From the NCBI RefSeq assembly GCF_964273065.1, contig NZ_OZ186815.1, positions 2,914,001-2,978,000 on the forward strand: 64,000 nucleotides of DNA. Direction: 5' to 3'. Positions 15,829 through 24,450 of this stretch are shown here, piece after piece. A model generated the notes under the pieces. The model was given only the letters and a program-made list of their open reading frames with translations. It was not told the origin of the DNA and searched no databases. Origin of the DNA: Nocardiopsis dassonvillei_B. Lineage in GTDB: Bacteria > Actinomycetota > Actinomycetes > Streptosporangiales > Streptosporangiaceae. Each line of letters begins with the position of its first letter. Position 1 is the first letter of the stretch. The position numbers were made by a program, and so were the translations under genes.

Positions 15829-15973
15829 ACCTCAGCAGGGTAGAGACCTCCCGGACGGCGCACGTCGGGTTCTCCGCCTTAGACCCCCCGTAACAGGACG
15901 TCTGACCTGCGATTACGACCGTTTCAGGAACTTTGGCATCATTCTCGCGGCGCTCCGGTCCGGGTGGTCCCGG

Positions 15974-16474
15974 TCACTCTCCCGACGGGTACGCGAGCCG
16001 ACCGCCGTCGGCCTCCTCCAGCGCCCGGCGCACCTCGGCCGTCATGTCGTCGTCGTACTCGGTGATCGTGTACGTGGTGAAGTAGCCGGTCCCGTCGACC
16101 TCGACCGGGTCGCCCAGCTCGACCTCCACCTCGTACGGGTCGTTCTGGCACCCCTGGTCCATGCACCAGGTGCCGAGGAGGTCCCCCTCCCCCCGCGCCC
16201 GCTCCTGCGCCCACTCGTCCCACTCCATGCCGGAGAAGGTCGTGAACTCGGTGGCGACGTACTCGGTCGGCCTGAGGTCGTCGAACCCGTTCTCGTCCCC
16301 GTACCGGTTGAGGACGTACACCTCGGCGTCGCCCGGCGACGCCTGCGCCGCCGGCCCCTCCGGGGACGCGCTCGGGGCCGCCCCCTCCCCCGGTGCCTCC
16401 GCCCGGTCGCTCCCGCATCCGGCGACCGCCGCCGTGATCACCGCCACGGCGACCGTCGGTCCGATGCCCCGCAT
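15974..16474 (-). CDS. Putative lipoprotein, function unknown
   Basis: A 166-residue protein starting at ATG 16474 behind a strong GAGGAGGGG site. The N terminus is a lipoprotein signal peptide with the lipobox-like AVAGCG, so Cys would be lipidated and the protein anchored outside the membrane. A Ser/Pro/Ala-rich linker follows, then an acidic globular domain (VYVLNRYGDENG, two cysteines in WCMDQGCQ). I do not recognise the domain. The gene follows a terminator and is probably transcribed separately from the small secreted genes upstream. Confidence 0.72.
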   Translation of the reverse strand: MRGIGPTVAVAVITAAVAGCGSDRAEAPGEGAAPSASPEGPAAQASPGDAEVYVLNRYGDENGFDDLRPTEYVATEFTTFSGMEWDEWAQERARGEGDLLGTWCMDQGCQNDPYEVEVELGDPVEVDGTGYFTTYTITEYDDDMTAEVRRALEEADGGRLAYPSGE

Positions 16475-16496
16475 TGGCCCCTCCTCGAGTTGCGGC

Positions 16497-16526
16497 GAGG
16501 CCCCCCGGCGTGCGCCGGGGGGCCTC
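16497..16526 (-). terminator. Terminator after the small secreted gene array
   Basis: A very strong GC hairpin with 14-bp arms (16497-16510 and 16513-16526) and a minimal loop. It lies downstream of the last small secreted gene and directly before the ribosome site of the lipoprotein gene. Confidence 0.7.
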
Positions 16527-16587
16527 TGGATGATGCTCTTTCCCGTCAACGGAGCCGGGCTCCGCTGTCACCACTCGGTGGTGACCG

Positions 16588-16872
16588 TCAGTAGCCGTTG
16601 CCGCCGTCGTGGTCGCGGTCGCGGTCGTGGCTGATGTTGGTGCCCGCCGGACCGTTGACGCAGTCGCCCGTGGTCTGCGGCGACAGGATCGGCACGTTGA
16701 CCCCGACCAGGCCCACCGCCAGCTCGGTGTTGCACAGCTGGACCGGCACGAGCTGCAGGTTCTGGTTGAACTGCTGGTCACCGCCGTGGGAGGCGGAGGC
16801 CGGGGACGCGGCGAGGACCGCGCCGAGCGCGAGACCGGCGACCGCACCCGCAATCGAGAGCTTGCGCAGCAT
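16588..16872 (-). CDS. Small secreted two-cysteine protein, copy 1
   Basis: A 94-residue protein with a Sec signal peptide (MLRKLSIAG ... SPASAS) and a mature part of about 66 residues starting HGGDQQFNQN. Conserved blocks are VPVQLCN, VNVPILSPQ and TTGDCVNGP, with cysteines at 47 and 71 that could form one disulfide. This copy alone ends in a charged tail HDRDRDHDGGNGY. It is one of four tandem paralogues. The size, single Cys pair and hydrophobic beta-prone core recall chaplins or rodlins of aerial hyphae, but the match is only general, so the function is open. Confidence 0.8.
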   Translation of the reverse strand: MLRKLSIAGAVAGLALGAVLAASPASASHGGDQQFNQNLQLVPVQLCNTELAVGLVGVNVPILSPQTTGDCVNGPAGTNISHDRDRDHDGGNGY

Positions 16873-16883
16873 GGCTGTGACTC

Positions 16884-17138
16884 CTAGTCGATGTTGGTGC
16901 TGACCGGGCCGTTGATGCAGTCGCCCGTGGTCTGCGGCGACAGGATCGGGATGTTGACGCCGGCGAGCAGGCCGACGGCCAGCTCGGTGTTGCACAGCTG
17001 GACCGGAACCGCCTGCAGGTTCTGGTTGTACTGCTGGTCCCCGCCGTGGGAGCCCGAGGCCGAGGCCGGGGTGGCGAACAGCGCGGCGCCCAGGGCGATC
17101 CCGGCGACAGCGGTGGCGGTGGCGAACTTGCGCAGCAT
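16884..17138 (-). CDS. Small secreted two-cysteine protein, copy 2
   Basis: An 84-residue paralogue of its neighbours: signal peptide MLRKFATATAV to SASGS, then HGGDQQYNQN, VPVQLCN and GDCINGP. It differs from the others by one extra residue in the GLLAGVNIP segment. ATG 17138 is shared in position with the other MLRK starts. The gap to the next copy is only 11 bases, so the genes are probably co-transcribed from the right. Confidence 0.8.
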   Translation of the reverse strand: MLRKFATATAVAGIALGAALFATPASASGSHGGDQQYNQNLQAVPVQLCNTELAVGLLAGVNIPILSPQTTGDCINGPVSTNID

Positions 17139-17149
17139 GTCGGAATCCC

Positions 17150-17401
17150 CTAGTCGATGTTGGTGCTGATCGGGCCGTTGACGCAGTCGCCCGTGGTCTG
17201 CGGCGACAGGATCGGGATGTTGACGGCGACCAGGCCGACGGCCAGTTCGGTGTTGCACAGCTGGACCGGAACGGCCTGCAGGTTCTGGTTGTACTGCTGG
17301 TCCCCGCCGTGGGAGCCCGAGGCCGAGGCCGGGGTGGCGGAGAGAACGGCACCGAGAGCGGCACCCGCGATGAGACCGGCAACGCCGAGCTTACGCAGCA
17401 T
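17150..17401 (-). CDS. Small secreted two-cysteine protein, copy 3
   Basis: An 83-residue paralogue whose mature sequence is nearly identical to copy 2 (HGGDQQYNQN, VPVQLCNTEL, PILSPQTTGDC, GPISTNID). The DNA of the coding 3' half is also nearly identical between copies, which points to recent duplication or gene conversion. Signal peptide MLRKLGVAG to TPASAS. Confidence 0.82.
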   Translation of the reverse strand: MLRKLGVAGLIAGAALGAVLSATPASASGSHGGDQQYNQNLQAVPVQLCNTELAVGLVAVNIPILSPQTTGDCVNGPISTNID

Positions 17402-17457
17402 TGAATTACCTTTCGAAAATATTTGAGCCAGGAACGCAGTCGGACTGATTGCCGGAA

Positions 17458-17703
17458 CTAGCTGATGTTGGTGCCGATGGGACCGTTCACGCAGTCGCCC
17501 GTGGTCTGCGGCGACAGGATGGGCACGGTGACGGCGACCAGGCCGACGCTGCCGGTCAGGTTGCAGGACTGAACCGGCACCAGCTGCAGGTTCTGGTTGA
17601 ACTGCTGGTCACCACCGTGCGAAGCGTGCGCGGGGGCTCCGAAGAGGAGCGCGCCCATCGCGGCACCGGCGACCAGGCCAGCAGCGGCCATCTTCTTGAT
17701 CAT
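17458..17703 (-). CDS. Small secreted two-cysteine protein, copy 4
   Basis: An 81-residue paralogue, first in transcription order and the most diverged: it starts MIKKMAAAG and has VPVQSCNLTGSVG instead of QLCNTELAVG. GDCVNGP and the two cysteines are kept. ATG 17703 follows a GGGGGAAG-like ribosome site. A long AT-rich leader precedes it. Confidence 0.8.
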   Translation of the reverse strand: MIKKMAAAGLVAGAAMGALLFGAPAHASHGGDQQFNQNLQLVPVQSCNLTGSVGLVAVTVPILSPQTTGDCVNGPIGTNIS

Positions 17704-18080
17704 GACTTCCCCCGGAAATCGTCGAGGTTTTGACAGAAAAAGACGCAGGCGCTTCTTGCACCTGTGTCGCGGTGGACTGTGGCAATCATCGAACGCCCAC
17801 CGTTTTTTGTCAACGCCGAAACCCCCGGAGCGCAATTGTCCAATTTGTCGGGAGAATTCTTTTTGCCGGTCCGGCGAATCCTTTTTTTCGCTTCTTTTCC
17901 GACACACCGGAGCGGGCGCGTTACGCCCCCGTGTCCTTGCCGCTATGGAGCCGCGACCGGCCGAATCCCGCTCACCCTGTGAAATCGGACCGTAACGCCT
18001 GGTTCGTCCGGGCCCCGAAGCCGTGGTGTGATCCGGCTCTCAGCCGCACGTCCGGAGGCGGCGAACTCGCCGGGAACACG
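17704..18080 (-). other. AT-rich leader region of the secreted array
   Basis: This 377-bp gap is markedly richer in A and T than its surroundings, with several T/A runs (for example 17801-17808, 17881-17888). It holds no coding frame I can support. It probably carries the promoter and a long 5' leader of the four-gene array, and possibly regulator sites. Confidence 0.5.
17785..17813 (-). promoter_or_regulatory. Putative promoter of the secreted array
   Basis: On the minus strand, TTGACA (17813-17808) is a consensus -35. After 17 bases comes GATGAT (17790-17785), a weak -10. It is placed about 80 bp upstream of the first gene. Confidence 0.45.
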
Positions 18081-18116
18081 ACGAGGCCCCGACACCTGAC
18101 GGTGTCGGGGCCTCGT
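18081..18116 (-). terminator. Terminator of tRNA-Tyr
   Basis: Perfect 16-bp hairpin (18081-18096 with 18101-18116) around the tetraloop TGAC, ten bases past the 3' end of tRNA-Tyr. Confidence 0.8.
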
Positions 18117-18125
18117 TCCCCAGGG

Positions 18126-18207
18126 TGGCAGGTCAAGGATTCGAACCTTGGAAGGCTAAGCCGACGGATTTACAGTCCGCTCCCATTGGCCGCTCGGGCA
18201 ACCTGCC
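18126..18207 (-). tRNA. tRNA-Tyr (GTA)
   Basis: An 82-nt class II tRNA with a long variable arm. The acceptor GGCAGGT pairs with ACCTGCC, the anticodon loop is CTGTAAA (GTA), and the T loop is TTCGAAT. Unlike the other two tRNAs here, CCA is not encoded (ACCC follows). A -10-like TATTCT lies at 18251-18246. The 3' end faces the accessory block; tRNA-Tyr genes are known integration sites (for example SLP1 of Streptomyces). Confidence 0.95.
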
Positions 18208-18435
18208 TGGGCTGCGACTTCGCGGTTCCCCGCGTCGCATGAACGAGAATAGCGGATGTTCCCCCCGAACCTGAAATCGGTTTCCCCGGCGTGCCCCGGG
18301 CCCGCCCTTCGAGCGCCCCGAACCGCGTCACCACTAAGCTCTGGGACCGTGCCCGCGCCGCCGCCGGCCGGGCTCCGACCGACCGGGCGGGTGTCCTCGG
18401 GCGCCCGCCACCCATGACAGACCCAGCAACGGGGT

Positions 18436-18942
18436 GTGAGCAACGTGGCCGCCGAATCCAGCTTCGACGTCGTGTCCAAACTCGACCGCCAGGAGGTCGA
18501 CAACGCCCTGAACCAAACGGGCAAGGAGCTCTCCCAGCGTTTCGACTTCAAGGGCACCGGGACCACCATCTCCTGGCAGGGCGAGGAGGGGATCGAGATC
18601 CGCAGCACCTCCGAGGAGCGCGCCTCGGCCGCCCTGGACGTCTTCAAGGAGAAGCTGGTCAAGCGCAAGCTGTCCCTGAAGATCCTCGACGTCGCCGACG
18701 AGCCCAAGATCTCCGGCAAGGAGTACCGCCTGCCGATCGGCCTCAAGGAGGGCATCACCTCCGAGGACGCCAAGAAGATCTCGAAGCTGATCCGCGACGA
18801 GGGCCCCAAGGGCGTCAAGGCCCAGATCCAGGGCGACGAGCTGCGCGTCAGCTCCAAGAAGAAGGACGACCTCCAGGCGGTCCAGAACCTCATCAAGGAG
18901 AAGGACTTCGACCTGGCGCTCCAGTTCGTGAACTACCGCTAG
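18436..18942 (+). CDS. yajQ: YajQ family nucleotide-binding protein
   Basis: A 168-residue protein of the DUF520/YajQ family, made of two ferredoxin-like domains. Family blocks are SSFDVVSKLDRQEV, QRFDFKGT, LKEGI and the C-terminal DFDLALQFVNYR. Homologues in other bacteria bind cyclic di-GMP or nucleic acids; the role in actinobacteria is unclear. Start is GTG 18436, with GTG 18445 possible; ribosome-site evidence is weak. It diverges from tRNA-Tyr and is followed by a terminator. Confidence 0.94.
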   Translation: MSNVAAESSFDVVSKLDRQEVDNALNQTGKELSQRFDFKGTGTTISWQGEEGIEIRSTSEERASAALDVFKEKLVKRKLSLKILDVADEPKISGKEYRLPIGLKEGITSEDAKKISKLIRDEGPKGVKAQIQGDELRVSSKKKDDLQAVQNLIKEKDFDLALQFVNYR

Positions 18943-18990
18943 TCCGCCCGGCGCCGATCCGGTACCCCGGTCCGGCACGGGACGCACCGA

Positions 18991-19014
18991 ACGGCCGCTC
19001 CCCGGAGCGGCCGT
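18991..19014 (+). terminator. Terminator of yajQ
   Basis: An 11-bp inverted repeat (18991-19001 with 19004-19014) with a minimal loop, followed by CGTGCTTT. It lies 48 bases after the yajQ stop and could also serve the opposing htpX gene. Confidence 0.65.
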
Positions 19015-19161
19015 CGTGCTTTCCGCACGGGAGCGCTCCGGGTTCCGGACACGGCCACGCGGGACGCCGGCCCGCCGCGGCGGGCCGGAACCGGGCGCGG
19101 GCGCGGGCGCGCGGAGCGGCCGACCGCGGGCGGCCCACCGCACCGCCCGCGTGGGCGGGCG

Positions 19162-20019
19162 TCAGCCCAGGTCCCAGCCCCGGCGGAGCGCGCGCAGCCG
19201 CCTCACCCGCTCCGCGGTCGGCGGGTGGGCGGCGAACAGCCGCCAGGCCCCCGAGGGGAACGGGTTGGTGGTCATCAGGTGGGCCGCGGGCAGCAGTGTC
19301 CGCTGCCGGGGCAGGGGGTGCTCGCGCATGCCGGCGTCCAGCCTGAGCAGGGCCGAGGCGAGCGCCTCCGGGTCCCCGGTGGTCCGCGCCGCCTGCTCGT
19401 CGGCCCGGAACTCGCTGCGCCGCCCGGCCCCGGCCCGCACCACCAGGAAGGCGACCGGCGCCAGCAGCGCCACCAGCAGCCCGCCCAGCAGCTCGGGGAC
19501 GTCCATCTCCTCCGAGTCGCCCAGCGGCACCAGGAACGCGACCGCGCTCAGCGCGGCGATGAGCCCCGTGATGGTGACGGTCACCGCCCCGGCCAGGGTG
19601 TCCGCCGCCTTGATGTGCGCCAGCTCGTGCGCGATGACCGCGCGCAGCTCGCGCTCGTCCAGCGTCTCCAGCAGCCCGGTCGTGCAGCACAGTGCCGCCC
19701 GGCGGCCGGTCCCGGTCGCGAACGCGTTGGGCGAGCGGATCGGCGACAGGTACAGGCGCGGCATGGGCTGGCGGGCGGCCGTGGCCAGTTCCCGGACCGC
19801 CCGGTACAGGTCGGGCCGCTCGATCTCCCCCACCGGCCGGGCCCGCATGGCGCGCAGCGCCAGCGAGTCGCCGAAGAGGTAGACCAGGATCGCGGCGGAC
19901 ACCACCAGCGTGGCGGCGAACTGGAACCCCTTGCCGGCGGCGCACAGCCAGCCCGCGACGAGGACGACCACCGCGACGCCGATGAACAGACCGACCGCAC
20001 GAGCCGCACCGACGTGCAC
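19162..20019 (-). CDS. htpX: M48 family zinc metalloprotease HtpX
   Basis: A 285-residue membrane-bound M48 protease. Two transmembrane helices near the N terminus are followed by the zinc site HELAH, two further hydrophobic segments (TVTITGLIAALS and LVALLAPVAFLV), and the third ligand region EFRADEQA. SPNAFATG is also typical. The family degrades damaged membrane proteins at the cytoplasmic face. GTG 20019 follows GGGAGGTGG; a longer frame upstream lacks support. It diverges from korA. Confidence 0.93.
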   Translation of the reverse strand: MHVGAARAVGLFIGVAVVVLVAGWLCAAGKGFQFAATLVVSAAILVYLFGDSLALRAMRARPVGEIERPDLYRAVRELATAARQPMPRLYLSPIRSPNAFATGTGRRAALCCTTGLLETLDERELRAVIAHELAHIKAADTLAGAVTVTITGLIAALSAVAFLVPLGDSEEMDVPELLGGLLVALLAPVAFLVVRAGAGRRSEFRADEQAARTTGDPEALASALLRLDAGMREHPLPRQRTLLPAAHLMTTNPFPSGAWRLFAAHPPTAERVRRLRALRRGWDLG

Positions 20020-20478
20020 GCCGCCACCTCCCCGCTCTCTCGTCCCTGTATGTGTACATGGTGATGAACGTGTGGATCGGGGCCCCGCGTTCCCGGGCCG
20101 GGCCGCGACCGTCCCTCCTCCCCCCTCGGACACATCCGGCACCGGTCCCGGATGCGGCGTCCGCCCCGCCTTCTCCCCGCCGCGGGTGTGACAATCGCCA
20201 CCCGGCTTCGGTTCCCGCCGCCGGGACGACCTATAGTGCGAGCGTGGCCCTGATCACTCTGCGCGCGAGGCCGCGGACTCCGCTCCGCGACCGTGCGCGC
20301 CGATGCCTCACCGCGTTCACGAGGGTTGGCGCACCCGGTGGACACGGGGGCCGCACTCCCCGTCCGCGCCCTCACAGGACCGGGGGGCCGCCCCGCAGCG
20401 GTGCGTCCCGGCCGGAGGGCTGACACTCACGAGCGCCGCCGCCTCAACGACCGGCGGCCGAGGAGGTCGTCGATCTCA
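20020..20478. other. Intergenic region between htpX and korA
   Basis: This 459-bp divergent spacer has no supportable gene. A -10-like TATAGT at 20232-20237 may drive korAB with a ~240-nt leader, and an AT-rich patch near 20045-20070 probably holds the htpX promoter. I see no riboswitch or clear operator. Confidence 0.4.
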
Positions 20479-22329
20479 GTGCCCAAACAGATCGAACAGC
20501 TCGACCGCGTCGTCATCCGCTTCGCCGGGGACTCCGGCGACGGGATGCAGCTGACCGGTGACCGCTTCACCCAGGAGACCGCGTCGTTCGGCAACGACCT
20601 GTCGACCCTGCCGAACTTCCCCGCGGAGATCCGTGCGCCCGCCGGGACCCTTCCCGGTGTCTCCAGCTTCCAGCTGCACTTCGCCGACCACGACATCATG
20701 ACGCCGGGCGACGCCCCCGACGTGCTGGTGGCGATGAACCCGGCGGCCCTGAAGGCGAACCTGCCCGACCTGCCGCGCGGTGCCACGGTCATCGTCAACA
20801 CCGACGAGTTCACCAAGCGCGCCCTGGCCAAGGTCGGGTTCGCCGCCGATCCGCTCACCGACGGGACCCTGGACGGGTTCAAGGTGAGCGCGGTGCCGCT
20901 GACCTCCATGACCGTGGAGGCCCTGGCGGACCTGGACATCTCCAAGAAGGACGCCGAGCGCGCCAAGAACATGTTCGCGCTGGGCCTGCTGTCGTGGATG
21001 TACAACCGCCCGACGGAGGGCACCACGGCCTTCCTGAAGTCGAAGTTCGCCACCAAGCCGGACATCCTCGAGGCCAACCTCACCGCGTTCCGGACGGGCT
21101 GGAACTTCGGCGAGACCACCGAGGACTTCGCGGTCTCCTACGAGATCAAGCCCGCCCGGCTGCCGGCGGGAACCTACCGCAACATCACGGGGAACCTGGC
21201 CACCGCATACGGGCTCATCGCCGGGTCCCGGCGCTCGGGACTGCCCCTGTTCCTGGGCTCCTACCCGATCACCCCGGCCTCGGACATCCTGCACGAGCTC
21301 TCCCGGCACAAGGCGTTCGGGGTGCGCACGTTCCAGGCCGAGGACGAGATCGCGGGCGTGGGCGCGGCCCTGGGGGCGGCGTTCGGCGGGTCGCTGGGGG
21401 TGACCACCACGTCGGGCCCCGGCATGGTCCTCAAGCAGGAGACGGTGGGTCTGGCGGTGATGACGGAGCTGCCGCTGGTCATCGTCGACGTGCAGCGGGC
21501 CGGCCCGAGCACCGGCATGCCCACCAAGACCGAGCAGACCGACCTGCTGATGGCGATGTTCGGGCGCAACGGGGAGTCCCCGCTGCCGGTGGTGGCCCCG
21601 GCCTCCCCGGCGGACTGCTTCGCGGTGGCGCTGGAGGCGGTGCGGATCGCCGTGACGTACCGGACGCCGGTGGTCATGCTGTCCGACGGGTACCTGGCCA
21701 ACGGCTCGGAGCCGTGGCGGCTGCCGGAGGTGGCCGAGCTCCCGGTCATCGAACCGGGGTTCGCGACGGCGCCCAACGGCCCGGACGGGTCGTTCCTGCC
21801 GTACCTGCGCGACGAGGGGACCCTGGCCCGGCCCTGGGCGGTGCCGGGCACCGCCGGGCTGGAGCACCGGATCGGCGGTATCGAGAAGCACGCCGAGACC
21901 GGCGACATCTCCTACACCCCCGCCAACCACGACCTGATGGTGCGCACCCGGCAGGCCAAGGTGGACGCCATCGCCCGGGACCTCCCCGCACTGGAGGTGG
22001 ACGACCCGAGCGGGGAGGCCGGGGTGCTGGTCCTGGGCTGGGGCGGTACCTACGGGTCGATCACCGCGGCGGTGCGGCGGGTGCGCCGCACCGGGCGCCG
22101 GGTGGCACAGGCGCACCTGCGCCACCTCAACCCGTTCCCGGCGAACCTGGGCGAGGTGCTGGGCCGCTACGAGCGGGTGGTGGTCCCGGAGATCAACCTG
22201 GGGCAGCTGTCCCTGCTGCTGCGCGGGCGGTTCCTGGTCGACGTCATCGGTTACAACAAGGTCCGCGGCCTGCCGTTCAAGGCGGAGGAGCTGGCGGGCG
22301 CGCTTCAGGAGGTCATCGACCGTGGCTGA
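20479..22329 (+). CDS. korA: 2-oxoglutarate:ferredoxin oxidoreductase, alpha subunit
   Basis: A 616-residue fusion of gamma and alpha domains of a 2-oxoacid:ferredoxin oxidoreductase. The N-terminal gamma domain begins RFAGDSGDGMQLTG; the alpha domain has GSYPITPASDIL and FQAEDEIAGVGAALGA. With KorB it would oxidise 2-oxoglutarate to succinyl-CoA, reducing ferredoxin, as part of an alternative TCA step in actinobacteria. GTG 20479 starts VPKQIEQ, with AGGAGG about 13 bases upstream, rather far. The end overlaps korB by 8 bases. Substrate is inferred from family. Confidence 0.94.
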   Translation: MPKQIEQLDRVVIRFAGDSGDGMQLTGDRFTQETASFGNDLSTLPNFPAEIRAPAGTLPGVSSFQLHFADHDIMTPGDAPDVLVAMNPAALKANLPDLPRGATVIVNTDEFTKRALAKVGFAADPLTDGTLDGFKVSAVPLTSMTVEALADLDISKKDAERAKNMFALGLLSWMYNRPTEGTTAFLKSKFATKPDILEANLTAFRTGWNFGETTEDFAVSYEIKPARLPAGTYRNITGNLATAYGLIAGSRRSGLPLFLGSYPITPASDILHELSRHKAFGVRTFQAEDEIAGVGAALGAAFGGSLGVTTTSGPGMVLKQETVGLAVMTELPLVIVDVQRAGPSTGMPTKTEQTDLLMAMFGRNGESPLPVVAPASPADCFAVALEAVRIAVTYRTPVVMLSDGYLANGSEPWRLPEVAELPVIEPGFATAPNGPDGSFLPYLRDEGTLARPWAVPGTAGLEHRIGGIEKHAETGDISYTPANHDLMVRTRQAKVDAIARDLPALEVDDPSGEAGVLVLGWGGTYGSITAAVRRVRRTGRRVAQAHLRHLNPFPANLGEVLGRYERVVVPEINLGQLSLLLRGRFLVDVIGYNKVRGLPFKAEELAGALQEVIDRG

Positions 22330-23383
22330 GCACACGCATGGGGACGGCGGCTTCGCCGGGCTGAGGCTGGTGCCCAGGACCGACACCGCCTACAAGATGA
22401 AGGACTTCAAGTCCGACCAGGAGGTGCGCTGGTGCCCGGGGTGCGGGGACTACGCGATCCTGGCCGCGTTCCAGTCGTTCCTGCCCCAGCTGGGGGTGCC
22501 GCGCGAGAACATCGTGATCGTCTCGGGGATCGGCTGCTCCTCCCGGTTCCCGTACTACCTGAGCACCTACGGGGTGCACTCGATCCACGGCCGCGCCCCG
22601 GCGATCGCCACCGGCCTGGCCACCAGCCGCCCCGACCTGTCGGTGTGGGTGGTCACCGGTGACGGCGACGGGCTGTCGATCGGCGGCAACCACCTGATCC
22701 ACGCGCTGCGCCGCAACGTGAACATCAACGTGCTGCTGTTCAACAACCGGATCTACGGGCTGACCAAGGGGCAGTACTCGCCGACGTCGGAGGCGGGCAA
22801 GATCACCAAGTCGTCGCCGCTGGGCTCGCTGGACCACCCGTTCAACCCGGTGTCGCTGGCGCTGGGCGCGGAGGCGACGTTCGTGGCGCGGTCGGTCGAC
22901 TCCGACCGCAGGCACCTGACGTCGGTGCTGCGGGCGGCGGCCGAGCATCCGGGCGCGTCGTTCGTGGAGGTGTACCAGAACTGCCCGATCTTCAACGACG
23001 ACGCGTTCGAGCCGCTGAAGGACCCGGCGGCCGGGGACACGCGGCTACTGCGGCTGGAGCACGGTGAGCCGCTGCTCCTGGGCGACGGCCGGGGCGTGGT
23101 CTCCGGGGAGTACGGCGGCCTGGAGGTGGTGGACGCGGCCGGGGCGGGTGAGGACCGGGTGATCCGCCACGACGCGCACCGGGAGGACCCGGGGTACGCG
23201 TTCGCGCTGTCCCGGCTGGACCGCCCGGCGTTCGAGCACGTGCCGATCGGGGTCTTCCGGGACGTGCGCCGACCCGTCTACGACGACCTGGTCAACGAGC
23301 AGATCGCCGACGCCCGCGCCGAACACGGCGACGGGGAGCTGTCGGCCCTGCTCGCGGGCGGGGACACCTGGACCGTGGAGTAG
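22322..23383 (+). CDS. korB: 2-oxoglutarate:ferredoxin oxidoreductase, beta subunit
   Basis: A 353-residue TPP-binding subunit. WCPGCGDYAIL and GIGCSSRFPYY are family hallmarks, and GDGDGLSIGGNH followed by NVLLFNNRIYGLTKGQYSPT forms the TPP/Mg site. It pairs with KorA; GTG 22322 overlaps the korA stop by 8 bases, implying coupled translation. Cysteines in WCPGC are candidate iron-sulfur ligands. A strong terminator follows. Confidence 0.95.
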   Translation: MAEHTHGDGGFAGLRLVPRTDTAYKMKDFKSDQEVRWCPGCGDYAILAAFQSFLPQLGVPRENIVIVSGIGCSSRFPYYLSTYGVHSIHGRAPAIATGLATSRPDLSVWVVTGDGDGLSIGGNHLIHALRRNVNINVLLFNNRIYGLTKGQYSPTSEAGKITKSSPLGSLDHPFNPVSLALGAEATFVARSVDSDRRHLTSVLRAAAEHPGASFVEVYQNCPIFNDDAFEPLKDPAAGDTRLLRLEHGEPLLLGDGRGVVSGEYGGLEVVDAAGAGEDRVIRHDAHREDPGYAFALSRLDRPAFEHVPIGVFRDVRRPVYDDLVNEQIADARAEHGDGELSALLAGGDTWTVE

Positions 23384-23404
23384 GGCGGAACGCGCCCGGT
23401 GCCG

Positions 23405-23441
23405 ACGGCCCGCCCCCGCCCTCCCGGCGGGGGCGGGCCGT
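23405..23441 (+). terminator. Terminator of korAB
   Basis: A 16-bp GC-only stem (23405-23420 with 23426-23441) with a 5-base loop, 22 bases after the korB stop, followed by TCCG with no T-run. Confidence 0.75.
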
Positions 23442-23608
23442 CCGCGTCCCCGTGGACGCGCCGCGCGGGGCGCAGGGCCCGCGCGGAGACCCGGGGCGGT
23501 GGGCCCCGGGGCGCCCGGGCGGGGAGCGGGGTGCGCGGACCGGCACGCCCGGAGCGGGTACCGCCGGGCGCGCCGTCGGCGGGCGGGGCCGGGGTTTAGG
23601 GTGCCGGT

Positions 23609-24274
23609 ATGCGTATCGTCATCGCCGGGGGACACGGGAAGATCGCGCTGCGGCTGGCCTCGCTGCTGGCCGCGCGCGGGGACGAGCCCGTCGCCCTCAT
23701 CCGCAATCCCGACCACTCGCAGGACGTCGTCGACGCGGGCGCCGAGCCCGTGCTGATCGACCTGGAGAAGGCCACCGTCACCGAGCTGGCCGAGAAGGTC
23801 ATGAATGCCGACGCCGTGGTGTTCGCCGCGGGCGCCGGACCGGGCAGCGGCGCCGCCCGCAAGGAGACCGTCGACCACAGGGCCGCGGTGCTGACCGCGG
23901 ACGCCGCCTCGCTGGCCGGGGTGCGCCGCCTGGTCCAGGTCTCCGCCATCGGCGTGGACAACCCACTCCCGCCCGGCAGCGACGAGGTGTGGGCCGCCTA
24001 CGTGGAGGCCAAGCGGGCCGCCGACGCGGACCTGCGCGAACGGTCGCTGGAGCTGGACTGGACGATCCTGCGCCCGGGGCGCCTCACCGACGAACCCGGC
24101 ACCGGCCGGGTGGCCCTGGGCGGGGACTCGGAGCTCGACTCGGTGACCCGGGACGACGTGGCCGCCGTGATCGTCGCCCTTCTGGACGAACCGGGGACGG
24201 TCGGGAGGGTTCTCAACCTCCTGAACGGTGAGACGCCCGTCGTCGAGGCCGTCCGCGCCGCCGCCGCCGGATGA
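23609..24274 (+). CDS. NAD(P)H-binding atypical SDR protein
   Basis: A 221-residue Rossmann protein of the NAD(P)-binding SDR-a5-like group. It starts RIVIAGGHGKIALRLASLLAARG, giving the dinucleotide motif GGHGKIA. Later VRRLVQVSAIG and WTILRPGRLTDEPGTG are typical. The usual YxxxK pair is replaced by YVEAKRAAD, which keeps the Tyr/Lys spacing. Substrate unknown; relatives act as flavin/biliverdin-reductase-like or NmrA-like proteins. Monocistronic. Confidence 0.86.
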   Translation: MRIVIAGGHGKIALRLASLLAARGDEPVALIRNPDHSQDVVDAGAEPVLIDLEKATVTELAEKVMNADAVVFAAGAGPGSGAARKETVDHRAAVLTADAASLAGVRRLVQVSAIGVDNPLPPGSDEVWAAYVEAKRAADADLRERSLELDWTILRPGRLTDEPGTGRVALGGDSELDSVTRDDVAAVIVALLDEPGTVGRVLNLLNGETPVVEAVRAAAAG

Positions 24275-24450
24275 GGCCGGGTGCGGCCGCTCCGAACGGC
24301 CGCTTCGGCACTTCTGTGGCCAGATGGCCCCATAGAAGGCATCATGGGTGGCGGAACCCGGCGGAGTCCCGCCACGGTTGGACGCGGATGACCGGGTAGC
24401 AGCCCGACGGGTACTGACGGCTCCGACAGAGCAGATGGGTACGGTTATTC

